Below are positions 27,301 to 39,220 of a stretch of DNA of 64,000 nucleotides, one piece after another. The notes under the pieces are model-generated. The model ran no database searches, was not told where the DNA came from, and worked only from the letters and a program-made list of their open reading frames with translations. Source of the DNA: Erythrocercus mccallii. Lineage: Eukaryota; Chordata; Aves; Passeriformes; Dicruridae. The DNA is taken from contig VZRG01001943.1 in NCBI GenBank assembly GCA_013397435.1, positions 66,636-130,635 on the forward strand. Reading direction: 5' to 3'. The first letter of the stretch is position 1. Each line of letters opens with the position of its first letter. Both the position numbers and the translations under genes were made by a program.

Positions 27301-28541
27301 AGTACTTCAGAGCAGCACCAGATGATTCACAGCAAAATTTTCTTTGACATCTACAGTAGCTTTACTGAGTAAAAACTGAAGTGTACATCAAAGACAGAGA
27401 GTCCAGTAAGCAGATCTTGTTTCTCATTCTGTGCGATAGTGCTTGTCTTTCTTGATTCCTTACCCGTAAATTGGTGGAGCTCCACGTGAATTTTTGAATA
27501 AGAGTTTTCAGGGAAAATCCCAGGTGCTGCAAGAATAAGTAGGTGCATGTTTCCCCTTGAGTCAGCCCTCAATATTATCTCAATATCTCAATATAAAGTC
27601 TGGAAACATTCTGATGGGCCCCGTATTTCATTCAGCAGTGTCCCAAAGCCTGAGCGCCTGAGCAGAAGGACCAGGGTCTGGGTCAGCAGCCTTGCTGGTG
27701 GGCACCTTTTCCATGTCAGTGTTCCCAGTGCCAGCGAGGGGCGAGGCTCTGGTCTCCTGCCAGGTTTAGACATTTCCATGCCTGAACAGGGGTGGCAATG
27801 CTGATACCCAGTGGAAGATCTGATTCGCCTGCTGTGGTTTTGCTTCTGGAAAGTTTCAGATCAAGCTGTAAATTGCAGTTCAGTGATCATTGTATTTGTA
27901 TTTAGTGCCTTCAGCTGCCCTTTCAAGAGTAAGGTTGTGCTTTCTCACCTGCCACAGGTTCTGGCTGAACTGGGTTTTAAACAAACAAGCAAGGCAAGAA
28001 TTTCCTTCTATTATTTTGCTGCATCCTTCAGGTTTCCTTAGTATTAGCAGAAGCAAAGGTTTTGGCCAAAGTTGAAAGAAATAATGTGAGATTCCATCAC
28101 CAGGGAGTTTTGGTATCTTGAAATAATTTCTTTCCTTTTACATCTCTGCTTGCATGTATTTCAGAAACAGAATTTGAGAAATCATTCTTGCTTACAGATT
28201 GCTACAACTCAAGAATCTAAATATTTCACGTTTGTGATTGCAATTTTGATTTTTTACATTTATAATGCTTTGGAGAATAGATCTTTACCAAGATTTAAAC
28301 AGTAACATAAGATGTGTTGGGGAAAAATAGAACTAACAGAACAGGATGATCTTTCTCCATGCCTGGCACAAATAGAAGGGCTGGCAAGCATGTTTTGGGC
28401 TACTTGGTTTTCACAAATATCAAAGTGATAAGTCAAAATAGAGACTGGGCCTTATTTCAGATGTTAAGACCCAAGGTGGAGTAAACAGACCATACTTGAA
28501 TCCAGGTTCTTACTTAACATTTTAACACTTGAAATGTGGTG
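24341..28541. other. Non-coding stretch
   Basis: No gene is supported. The longest frame (145 codons plus, 26350-26787) resembles nothing known to me and is within chance expectation. No transposon ends, RNA genes or CpG enrichment are seen. Confidence 0.55.
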
Positions 28542-28575
28542 CATATATATAGAGAGATATATATGTATATATATG
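28542..28575. repeat. (AT)n microsatellite with AGAG interruption
   Basis: About 34 bp of AT dinucleotides broken by an AGAGAG segment and a GT step. It is a short simple repeat. Confidence 0.8.
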
Positions 28576-31353
28576 TTATTTTTGATGGAACCAGCTTCTT
28601 GCTCTCATTTTTGCCTGTTGTTTGCTTAACCTACCTCTATTATGTAAGATGTAAGAAGGGCATGGTTTGTAGAGAAGGAAAGGTAAACAAAAGATGTTTA
28701 GAAGATATTTAGTGCACACAAGGCCAGAGTTTATTTGTTTCTTCCTGTAGCAGCAGCAAGACTAATAAAATTTATTTCTTCTGCTTACAGATTTTGTCTC
28801 AAGTGCTGCATAATTCTGCTCTCTAAATGCTACATTCTGTGCTCTGTTAACATCATGGCCTTTTGATGCTGTAGTCATTAAAAATAAGAGATAAGCATTG
28901 AGATAAGCTATCTCAGAAGCAGGAAAAATACATGTATTCTTCAGATCACACACAGTTTTTCTCAGGCTGGTCTTGGCATATGTATGTGTTTTTGAAATAC
29001 TTAATGCCAGAGAGAATATGGATAAATCCGTTTTTTGTCAAGGTGCCATGGAAGAATCATGCTGAAATCAATACCACCCAGAAAGAGGCAGTTTCCCATC
29101 TCACAGATACTTACAGAGGCAGGTCAAGTTCTCTCCTGCACACCTCTGCACTGGCACACAAGTCACCTCCTGCTGAGGATGACCAACCCAATTAATAGTC
29201 CTGGAGGATAAAAAGGGATTTCTCTTTAGACTACAAGTGTTACAGCATTGTCTGAGATGGTGAGGTTTGGTGGTCTGATGCTTAAAAATAAATTGGGCTC
29301 TGATCTATGTTTTGTTACTAGCCTGGATCAGGTGTCGTGTAAAATTTGGCTGAAGGAGCCATTGCACCTCATTTGGTGTCTTAGCTCATGCTTGGGTGTT
29401 GAATGTGAGACAGTTACAGTGCTGCTAGGTTGGTAAACCAGCTGGAAAAGGGGCTGGATGGAGTTTGGGGTGATTGTGAACCAAAGCTGGGATAACTGTG
29501 GAAGGTGATGGCTGCTGATGCCCACCTTCCCTCTTCCTGACTCAAAAGGAAACGCTGACCAAGACCTTTGGAGAACAGTGTCTGCTGCTATCCTTCTCTC
29601 CTTGCAGAGAGGAAATCCCCTTGATACTTGCCATAACTGCAAATACAAATCTGCTTCATGAATGTGTTGTCACTAGACAGGGCTTTTTTAAAAAGTAGCA
29701 GTAATCAATTTGCTGTGTTTAAGTTTGACAGACTTTTGTGGTCAATGTGTTCTTATGGAAGCTGATGTTTCCAGGATGTTGTTACTGGAATGTTGCAGCT
29801 GTGCTTTTAACTCATAGAAGACTGGGATCTCTTTACTTTCCTGTTCCTCAGCCAGCAGCTTTCACGTGGGATGACATAACCAAGGTGCTGGAGAGCCCTC
29901 TGGCTTAAAGGTGCAGCAGAGCTCTTAAGCTTGGTGGTAAAGTGTTGTTGCATGGGGTCAAGATAATGCCTAATAACCCCTTGGGTAGTCATATTTTAGC
30001 TGCCCAAAGTTTCTCAGATAATAAACAGCAATTCAAGAAAGCGAGGATTTCCATTCAACCTCTGCCTCTTAACAAGTTTGGAAGGTTGCTATGCACAAAT
30101 GCATTTATGCATCCTGCAAATACCACAAGTTGGGGGTTCAAAGCATAAGCATAAATACCTATTGTACCATAAATGAGCTAGTCATTAGTCACTCTGTCTT
30201 ATAAGTTTATTTTTCTTTTTCCTAGAAGCTGTAGTCATCAATTGTCCAACAGACCTTGGATCACACTGAGTTTTCAGCTCACTGAACCAAAAAGTACTGG
30301 TATTTCGTTGTGTAAAAATGCATGTAATACTTCCTGCCCATTCTTGGTAACTGGGATGAACCTTGGGAAGGGCAGGCTCCAGTTTAAACACATTTCTCCA
30401 AGGGAATGTGCTTGGTCTTGTTTTTGATAAGTTTCAGATCATTACAGATCTACTGAAACTGAATGATTCCTCACCAAACCAAGACATTCTCATAATTTAA
30501 TTCCATCTTGAATTCTTCCTTAGAAACTTGAGGAAGGAGTTGAAAAATTAAGGGAAAAGTCATAGAAAAGCTTATAATTTAAAGCAAAGCCAAGTACTCT
30601 CTTGTACTAGTTCCTTGTAATGCTCCTTCCCCTTAAGCAACACCAGTGTTCTAGAATTATTTTTGCCATTCTCAGGTGAGCAGAAAAAACCTTTTTTAGG
30701 AGGGCTATTCATTTAGAGCTTGTCAACAGATCATATATTTAAAAAGTGAGCTAGAATTTAATTGAGTGAATTATGAAAGTGATTAATTAAACGGAGTTAA
30801 ACTGTTCTGTGAATACTGTTAAACACACTTCTGTGGCTGCCACTACTTAATCCCTCTGGAAGAGAAAAAACATCTATGTGAGATTTTAATTTAGTTTAAC
30901 CAATCCACTTTAAAGAAAAATAAGAATTAACTTCCCTGGGTGTCCTCATTAGTACATTTTTCCTTCCTTGTTATTTACTGTCTTCACTTGAAACATACTA
31001 CCCTGTTGTGGGACAGCACTTAATGCTGTTCAGATCCAGCCCGTTCCAACAGGGAGAAAGCCTGTTCTGCAGTTATATATAAACATTACAAAATGTGAAC
31101 ATTGCTGGATTTTTTTTTTGGCATGTGCAAAGCTTTACATTGAAAGCCATTCTATCTGCCTATTGTGTTCAGCATGGGGAATAGTGACAAATTCCCTGAG
31201 CAGCCTGTGAAAAATGGAAGTTAAGCTCTCAAGGCAAATTCAGTCTTCCCAAAATGAGTTTCAATAATCTGTGAGACATCATGGAAGAATGAAAGGGAGT
31301 TTCAAAATAGCCGTACTTTAAATAAAAACATACTTTGGCAATGCTACATTGTT
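28576..31353. other. Non-coding stretch
   Basis: Only short frames occur (106 codons or fewer) and none is recognisable. No transposon or regulatory cluster is visible before the LTR-like sequence next to gap 1. Confidence 0.55.
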
Positions 31354-31403
31354 GCATTGTGTTTTCCTTGGACCCCCCCCAAACCCGGGTTTCACAATCC
31401 CTC

Positions 31404-32364
31404 NNNNNNNNNNNNNNNNNNNNNNNNNNNNNNNNNNNNNNNNNNNNNNNNNNNNNNNNNNNNNNNNNNNNNNNNNNNNNNNNNNNNNNNNNNNNNNNNN
31501 NNNNNNNNNNNNNNNNNNNNNNNNNNNNNNNNNNNNNNNNNNNNNNNNNNNNNNNNNNNNNNNNNNNNNNNNNNNNNNNNNNNNNNNNNNNNNNNNNNNN
31601 NNNNNNNNNNNNNNNNNNNNNNNNNNNNNNNNNNNNNNNNNNNNNNNNNNNNNNNNNNNNNNNNNNNNNNNNNNNNNNNNNNNNNNNNNNNNNNNNNNNN
31701 NNNNNNNNNNNNNNNNNNNNNNNNNNNNNNNNNNNNNNNNNNNNNNNNNNNNNNNNNNNNNNNNNNNNNNNNNNNNNNNNNNNNNNNNNNNNNNNNNNNN
31801 NNNNNNNNNNNNNNNNNNNNNNNNNNNNNNNNNNNNNNNNNNNNNNNNNNNNNNNNNNNNNNNNNNNNNNNNNNNNNNNNNNNNNNNNNNNNNNNNNNNN
31901 NNNNNNNNNNNNNNNNNNNNNNNNNNNNNNNNNNNNNNNNNNNNNNNNNNNNNNNNNNNNNNNNNNNNNNNNNNNNNNNNNNNNNNNNNNNNNNNNNNNN
32001 NNNNNNNNNNNNNNNNNNNNNNNNNNNNNNNNNNNNNNNNNNNNNNNNNNNNNNNNNNNNNNNNNNNNNNNNNNNNNNNNNNNNNNNNNNNNNNNNNNNN
32101 NNNNNNNNNNNNNNNNNNNNNNNNNNNNNNNNNNNNNNNNNNNNNNNNNNNNNNNNNNNNNNNNNNNNNNNNNNNNNNNNNNNNNNNNNNNNNNNNNNNN
32201 NNNNNNNNNNNNNNNNNNNNNNNNNNNNNNNNNNNNNNNNNNNNNNNNNNNNNNNNNNNNNNNNNNNNNNNNNNNNNNNNNNNNNNNNNNNNNNNNNNNN
32301 NNNNNNNNNNNNNNNNNNNNNNNNNNNNNNNNNNNNNNNNNNNNNNNNNNNNNNNNNNNNNNNN
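31404..32364. other. Assembly gap 1 (961 N)
   Basis: An unbroken run of N. The left edge is a C8 tract followed by cccgggtttc, the kind of GC-rich homopolymer context where short-read assemblies break. Frames predicted across it are meaningless. Confidence 0.99.
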
Positions 32365-32586
32365 ACCCAAGGCTTGGACCAATGGGATACTGAAGGTAGG
32401 AGGTGTTGGGTAAACCAATAAGGTATCAAGGATAAGGTGATGGACAGGGGTTACAATGAATGACAACTTAGGGGAGGGTTACAACTGAGTAATGAAGTAT
32501 ACATTTTGGGGTGAACAGAACAATCATTTAAGAAAATGAATCACCACACTACATGAAATGAAAACTGACATGTTTGATCATCATAA

Positions 32587-33075
32587 TTGACATGTTCATC
32601 ACACTCTCAACAGACTGAAAATATCCACGCAGACTCAGTGCCAAAAGCTGGAACAGACAACCAGATGTGGAGCAGAAAACCAGATGTGGAGCAGACTGCA
32701 GCTGAGCCTGCTCACCAAACAGGGATGGGGAGTAGCTTCTTTTTTGGGGCTACAATCCATCAGTTCCTCTCTGGACAACCCCAACAACAGAGACAGGAGC
32801 AACCCTTATCCTTGTGGGATGTTTTGGGGAGAGGTGTTCTTCTGTTGGCTGATGGAAAGGCCACTAGGGAAAGTGTTGTAGCAGGAGCACAAGGAATTTT
32901 AGGATGGGGAGTGGCACTACAAGATATCAATTCTCTGCAACTATTCAATGTCATACAAACATGTGAAACTGAGTTTGTGTTTACTGGATGCAAGTGTTCC
33001 AGCACATTCCTTGATCAGATGTCTCTACCTCAGGGAACTGGGCTTCTACTGAGATTTTGCATTACACCAATTTAA
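32587..33075 (+). pseudogene. Unrecognised 162-codon open frame in the putative LTR element
   Basis: This is the only long frame that sits inside a suspected retroelement. The conceptual product has a Gln-rich patch (around residues 65-75) and a Gly/Ala/Val-rich hydrophobic stretch (around residues 98-115). I cannot match it to gag, pol or env, and I see no zinc knuckle, protease, polymerase or transmembrane hallmark. A 19-bp tandem duplication lies near its start (32660-32697). It may be a decayed retroviral segment or a chance frame; no function is assigned. Confidence 0.2.
32660..32697 (+). repeat. Tandem duplication, 19-bp unit x2
   Basis: The unit accagatgtggagcagaaa is followed directly by a near-identical copy that differs only at its end. 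Because 19 is not a multiple of three, the duplication shifts any reading frame that existed before it, which argues against present coding function here. Confidence 0.85.
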
Positions 33076-33206
33076 TATAGACTTCTGACTTTAATATAGC
33101 CTCTTCTGACTTGTTTTAATTAATGACTACTTGTGCCAATAAATTTCCTTGCTAAGATAATGCCAGGAAGCAACAGTTAGTCCAGTCCTGAGCAGCTTGA
33201 AATCTG

Positions 33207-33269
33207 ATATATATACATATATATATAGATATATATATACATATATATATACACGTGTATATATATATG
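33207..33269. repeat. (TA)n-type microsatellite
   Basis: About 63 bp of alternating TA interrupted by single C and G bases (tatacatata, tagata, acacgtgtat). It includes the palindrome ACACGTGT, which holds a CACGTG E-box core, probably by chance in this alternating sequence. Confidence 0.85.
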
Positions 33270-36177
33270 CAATGTCTGCATGCAGATGCCAAGACTCAGC
33301 TCTGGACTAGCACAAGAATAATAGACATGATTACTGAAAGCACACTGTAAGCAAACACTTTAAAAACCTCATAGAAGGGGTTTTTTAAATCTTAATTACA
33401 AAGGTCCCATTCTGCACAATGTTTTCTGAATATAGTGGGAAATGTGAACGTTGGGAGATCATGCAGATCACCAGGTATCCATGACTCACAACAAATGTGC
33501 CATTAGTCATTGGCCGCACTTGTTCAGCTCTGAGTAATGATGAAAGGATAGAAGAAATATTTCAACCACCCAGCTACAGTAAAATAGAGGCTAATGTCAA
33601 GACAAAGGGATTGACAAGAATGTAGTGATAGAGCCAGGTTAATTTTTGGGCAGCTAATGGTGTGTAAGGGTGTTATTTAGCTCTGCAAACAATATCTGGC
33701 CCAAACCGCAGTTCTGGGGAAGCTGCACCCTCAGCCAAGGAACCAGACTTCTCCACCTACCCCCTTCCTTAAAGCCCACAATTCTGTCAAGACAGTTTAT
33801 GCAAGAGTTGAACAGTGGAAGATCACTGACTTTCTTTGTAAATCACCTGAGAGGAAATAAGATGGGTTTGGAAAGTTAAGGGAATGCAAACAAGCCAGGG
33901 AGAAAGAAACAAAAGAGCTCAGAATGATGACTCTGAGGGAAAAAGGAACATTCTGAGTAACAACAATTTTGTGATTGTCAAGAGACGTGTAAATAATGTT
34001 CTGTAAATATTAGTAAATACTGAAATAAGGCTTCAGTCCTGAAGCACACTGTGCGCATATGAACATATTATGTTTAATGAATCAGAAATACGTATCTTAA
34101 CACACACTTAAGGAGGAGGAAGTTTGACCCCCGCAATAAAAGCTAAGTTGAAAAATTGCAAACTCAAATATGAATTGAAGACTCACTCCTGAGCCACTGA
34201 AGAGTGGCATAGGGAATTGTGACATGGGTTTAGGGAAGTGAGTGACATTCCAGTTTTGCTTCAGAAAGCTGAACCACTCCCCTGAGCTCCCTGTTGAATG
34301 AGGTATGTGCTCTCCTTCATGTCACAGTCTGATCCTTCTCGTCTGCTTACACTGAAAACTCTTTCAAGAGTGTATCTTTCCATTTAGTTTATATTAACCT
34401 CTTCCTTAACTTCATTTAGCTGCTGCTTGGAATAATTTGGTTTTGATTACTCTGAAAATTGCATGAGAACAGAAAATATCCCAGTAGAAACAGGAGAGAG
34501 CTTTTTGGGCCAGAGCTGCTGTTGTGCTTCGACCTTTTTCCAAGCAGAGACGTGCTTTGCTTTGTCTCAGACCAAAAGCCACCGTGCCCACATTAATGCA
34601 TGCTACCAATGTGAAGCAGGATTCATTTGCCCCACAGGCAGCAAGCTGAATCAAGAGTCACCACAGGGACAGTGATGCTAAAACATTTAATTGTAAACAT
34701 AACGTTGTTCTGTAGTGGGTCTCCACACTGACAGCCTGGGTTGGAGCTGACCTGGAGCACAGGGAGCTGCCATGTCTCCCTTACCTACTTATCTGGGACC
34801 GAAGAGCAAGTGCTGGCTCCTTGGAGCAGTTGGGTTTTACAGCTCAGCCACTTCCAGAGCCACCTCATCACCATCAAGAAATGCTGTCATGGATAAATGA
34901 ACGCCACCAGAAGCTGAAGCTTGATTCTTGGTAACTCATGGATGAATAGAGGTTGCCCCAGTCCTGCAGACAGCGTGGGACTGAGATACAGACAAGGGGA
35001 ATAAAAATCACTTTTTCAGAAAACTGCAGGCTTTCTTCTTGCCATGAAATCACAGGCTCAGCCCAGCTATGCAGGAACCCAACATAACAGAGGTATTTTC
35101 TTGCACTGTATAATAAAGGGACAGCTGAGGGTGCAGATTTAATAGTGATGTCCTGCTGTACTGTGGTTCCCCTACTGCACTCTGTTCTCTGCCAAATGGC
35201 TTCTCTTGCTTGAAGGGTTATGGAAGAACATGTTAATGAGGAAATGCTACTCCCTCCTATTATTCTGCACATGGAGGTGAGGGTTGATTTTTAAAGCTAA
35301 AATGGCTTGCTCACCTCATGATTCTCAGAGGGAGTTGGATGACAGATAGCACGCTTCACTCTGCACCCAAATTGTCTCATCTACATGCTTTGTGTTTTAG
35401 AAAATCTGACCCTGGGCTGTACTGTGCTAGTTAGACTTACTTTGCAAAAGACAAAAATAGACAGAAGAGCTATTTCTGCCTTTCACAAAGCAATTTTAGT
35501 ATTTCTTAGCTTGAATCCTGAGACACATATTCCCTTCTCTCCCTCCCTGCTCCCTCTCTCTGCACAGGATCCACATCATTAACTCTGTGGTTTGAAACTG
35601 CATTTTTCTTCCTCTCAGATTATTCTTATCCATTGTACCAAAAAATCCCTTTAACTGCTCCCCAGCCTTTCAGGCTCATCTCAGAGGGCATATTTGCATA
35701 AATATCGCTGTGGTGGTGCAGGAACCCTTTCAAAGGAATTGGATTGCAGAAGCCAGGTGCTTAGTTTCAAAATTTAAAAAAGATTTTGCATTTCCATGGA
35801 AATATGGCAAGTGTATCATTCACAAAGCATCATTTTCAATATAGCACACAGTTAAGAAAATCTGCCTTTAGAATTCTTTTCCACCCTTTGTATTACAGCA
35901 TGCTATATTAAATTGATTAAAAATGAAAATACAGAGGCATGTATGTATGTTTTCATGGTCTGCTCTAAAGTTCTTTCAACTGAGTATAACACCATCTTTC
36001 CAAAATTTGCAACTAAGATGTAAAATGTCAAGTATTGGACATAAAAAGTTAATTAAATATTATGACAACTGTATCAGGAAAAATGATAAAAAAGTCAACT
36101 CAGACCTATGAATTTGTAAGAAATACAGATTTCTACTTTGCAAAATGAAAAATGTACTCTCCCCTTCTTCAGTTTTA

Positions 36178-36207
36178 TATCCTACTTTATCCTACTGTAT
36201 CCTATAG
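36178..36207. repeat. 10-bp tandem repeat x3
   Basis: Three adjacent 10-bp units, tatcctactt, tatcctactg and tatcctatag. The third has diverged at its end. It is a short minisatellite-like array. Confidence 0.85.
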
Positions 36208-39179
36208 TTTCTCCATAAATTGTAAGTGATAAAAGGTACTGTCTGCATTGCCCATAAGACACTATATCATAATCTATTTTCCAAAAGGGAATATTCTAAC
36301 ACCTTCTTGGGTCATCTTTTTCTGAGCAGAGCATAATAAAGATTATGAGATGAGCTGTTTTCACTGCAGATTAAAGTCAGGCTGGGAAGTAAAGGAGATA
36401 AGAATGCCCCTTCTTTTTTTTCCTGCTAAGACTTCCTTTTGGACACTCCCTTCAAAAAACCACCAGAAAAAGGAAAACTAAGTTATTTATAGCAATTTTT
36501 AAACAGAAATTCTTGTTTTGATAGGACAATATTCAAACTTATGTCCATTTAAAAAATGTAGAACTAAAATAAAACATTTATTTTGGCATTTAAAATTTGA
36601 GATTTTTACTTTTGAATTCACATGTTTTTTAGAAAAACAGGCCCCTCCTCTTTCTCCCCATCTGTCTTGAAACCTCAAATCTGGAAAATATTTAAAGCAG
36701 CATATAAATATTCTGTTTCCCCTTCTTCCCTCCCAACCCCACTTTCCTGCTGTTTTCTAACGATTTCCAGTTGTCAGGAAGATGTGCTCTTTAAACAGAA
36801 TGGAAAAAAAAATCATTATATACTACAAAGCCCAAAGAACATACAGGTGTTTGCACTTGTGTGTCTGTGAGAAGGCTCTTCTCTAATCTTCATGTGTCCT
36901 CTAGAGATACAGACTTTGAAATAAAGTGTCTCAAGCCGTGTATTATCCCGTCTGTGTGTCTTGGTCCAAATGCATCACTGGGATGATTCTCTTTGTGCTT
37001 AGAGCTACACTGAGGAAGCATTTCTGCTGTCTGAGGGGAACCTGCAGTGTGGTAACTACATCTGTGAAATAGGAACAATCCACTTTAAATAGGAATAGCA
37101 GTACTTCCTTTCTACATGCTTTGAGATTCATGGAAGAAACAGAGATGTAGAATAAGATTGCATGACGTTTGCTTTGCAATTACTGATGTCCATAGTACAG
37201 AGGCTTTTAGCACACACATAAATGCAAAGAAAGAATGAGTGAAAAAATATGGGGTTTTTTTCTGCGTAAGGCTGTTTCTGAAGAATTGCCATAGCTACTC
37301 TTCATATGTGTCTTGTTAACCTATTGCCTAGCATCTGAAAATGAGATGACTCCGTTTGAAACTCTGTTGGTTTGGGATGACTCAAAGCAACAATGGAACA
37401 AGCAATGGTCACCTGGAAAATAACTGAGACCTGAAATATTTCACTTTCTCTCTCTTGGTTTGAGCATGATCTCCTGAGTATTTTTTGCTTTCCTTAAAAG
37501 AAAACACTCCTGGCTGTTGTGTGTGTGTGGGTACAAAGATGTCAGAAGCCTTTGGACCTTTCTAACACCACTGAATTACACAGGCAAAATTCATGGGGGG
37601 TGGTAAGAGCCAGAGATGCTCTTGCTGCCATGTCTACTTCTGAAATGGTCTGACGGTACTTCTAAAATAAGAGCCTGGTCAAAAAGCGTCACCAGAGTAC
37701 AGTAAAAGGTAACTTTTCTATGATCAACTCATTCCATAAATGACTAAATACAGCTTTATGAGTAATGGCTTGTAATTATTCATTGTTCTCTGGTTGTCTG
37801 CTTACTCTTTCTAGACCAAGACTCCTCTTGTCACTGGTATCAGAGCTCAGAAGGCATGCTTTGTGCTGGATCTGGAAAGACACTCACCCATGATCCCTAG
37901 AGAAGCCTATTTTGGGTAACACTATAACTGGGAGGATTGGTAGGTCCACAGGGGTCACTGTGCCATCTGCAGTACTTGACGGAAATTCTTTTGGCCAAAG
38001 AAACTGACAGTGCCTTATTCCAGAAGAGAGATCAGTTTTGTTAGCAGCAGAACAGTAAGTGTAAATGTGCTGCACTAAATAATTCCTACAGCGCAAAGAG
38101 CTGGAAGGGTGAGTTTCTTACTTAGCTTCCTGGTCAATACTACAGTGGTCTTCATACTATTTATAACTCATTTCAGAACAGCAGACTGCCATGTGCTCCC
38201 CTTTGGAGGAGCATTTTAGCAGTAATAATTTTGGGATCTTTGTTGGTCTTGAACTATTTGTGGGTATATTCATCACATGTTTTGCTTTGAATGCAAAATT
38301 ATTCCTCTGCATTGCATAATCTGTTAGTACTGAACTTGTCCTGATTAAGCTGGCAGGGCCAGGGAGGATGAGCAGAGATATCAGAGAATGTGGCTTTCCT
38401 TCCTCAAATTGGATTGATTTTTTTTTCTTTTTTTAGAACTGAGATAATTCGACTTCTGTTCCAGCCTGTGCTAGCAACCAACAGGCACAGACAGACAATC
38501 TGGTACCTAGAGACCAGTGGACTGCAGAGGGGAATTAATCATGTTTTCTTTCTTTTTCATGGATCCACAAGGTTTGTAGAGAGGAGGATATGTGGCATGA
38601 CTTGCTGTGATAGCATAAGCTCCTTCCCAGTAGGTTCTATTTGTTGGCTCTACTATTATGTGAAGTTCATGGTTAGTTTTGGCTGGAGTGTTTGGAAGTT
38701 AATTGGTTTTTATTCAAAGCAATTTTATTGTGCCATGACAACCATTTATAAGCTATCTAAGATGGATTGGTATATTCATGGATATCCTGTTCCAGGGAAG
38801 TTGTGTTTTTGTTTTACAGTTCAATTCAATGGATCAACCTTCAATCCACTACTGCTCAAGTTTCATTACAGAATGTACTGCAAAAGCCCCACAAGGAAAA
38901 TATCCACCTAATCTGGCAGGTGAATACATAATACTGTGGAAATGGTCAGTTTCTCTGCAGATTAGTGGCAGGCAGTAATGATTTTCACTGGCTGTAATTT
39001 TCCTTTGAAAGTTCAATGCTGCCTGTCAAAAGTGTCAATCTATGTTGCCATTTAATATTCTGAAATGCAATTATTTTCCCAAAAAAGACAGTTCAGTTCT
39101 AACCATCTTTCAACCCCCATCCACTGGAGTCAATGGCATTCCAGAGAGAGAGACTAAGATCAGGATCTTGCCCACAGTC

Positions 39180-39220
39180 ATCTACCTTAAAAGATCTACC
39201 TATAATGATCTACCTTAAAA
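39180..39220. repeat. Short tandem repeat, about 14-bp unit x3
   Basis: Three imperfect copies of a gatctaccttaaaa-type unit, the middle one reading gatctacctataat. It is a local slippage product with no visible function. Confidence 0.75.

Larger units (their letters stand above)
31354..33176 (+). mobile_element. Probable LTR-retrotransposon remnant spanning gap 1
   Basis: Left of the gap the sequence starts tgttgcattgtgttttcctt, runs into a C8 tract and a CCCGGG, and has the general look of an avian endogenous-retrovirus LTR 5' end (TG start). Right of the gap, 32365-32530 looks like promoter-side or leader sequence with CCAAT-type motifs (accaat twice). Near 33141 there is an AATAAA signal (ccaataaatttcc), followed at about 33176 by a CA that could be an LTR 3' end. 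Between them, 32587-33075 is open for 162 codons. No target-site duplication is visible with these borders and the family is not identified, so borders and class are inferred. Confidence 0.4.

Noticed and set aside
31318..32466. Frames of 345-382 codons across 31.3-32.5 kb on both strands
   Set aside because: They consist almost wholly of N read as unknown residues; the real sequence at either end contributes only about 10-35 codons.
38390..38911. 173-codon plus-strand frame as a membrane protein
   Set aside because: The Phe/Tyr/Ile/Cys-rich translation follows from AT-rich composition; no ordered transmembrane topology or known motif, and the length is within chance expectation.
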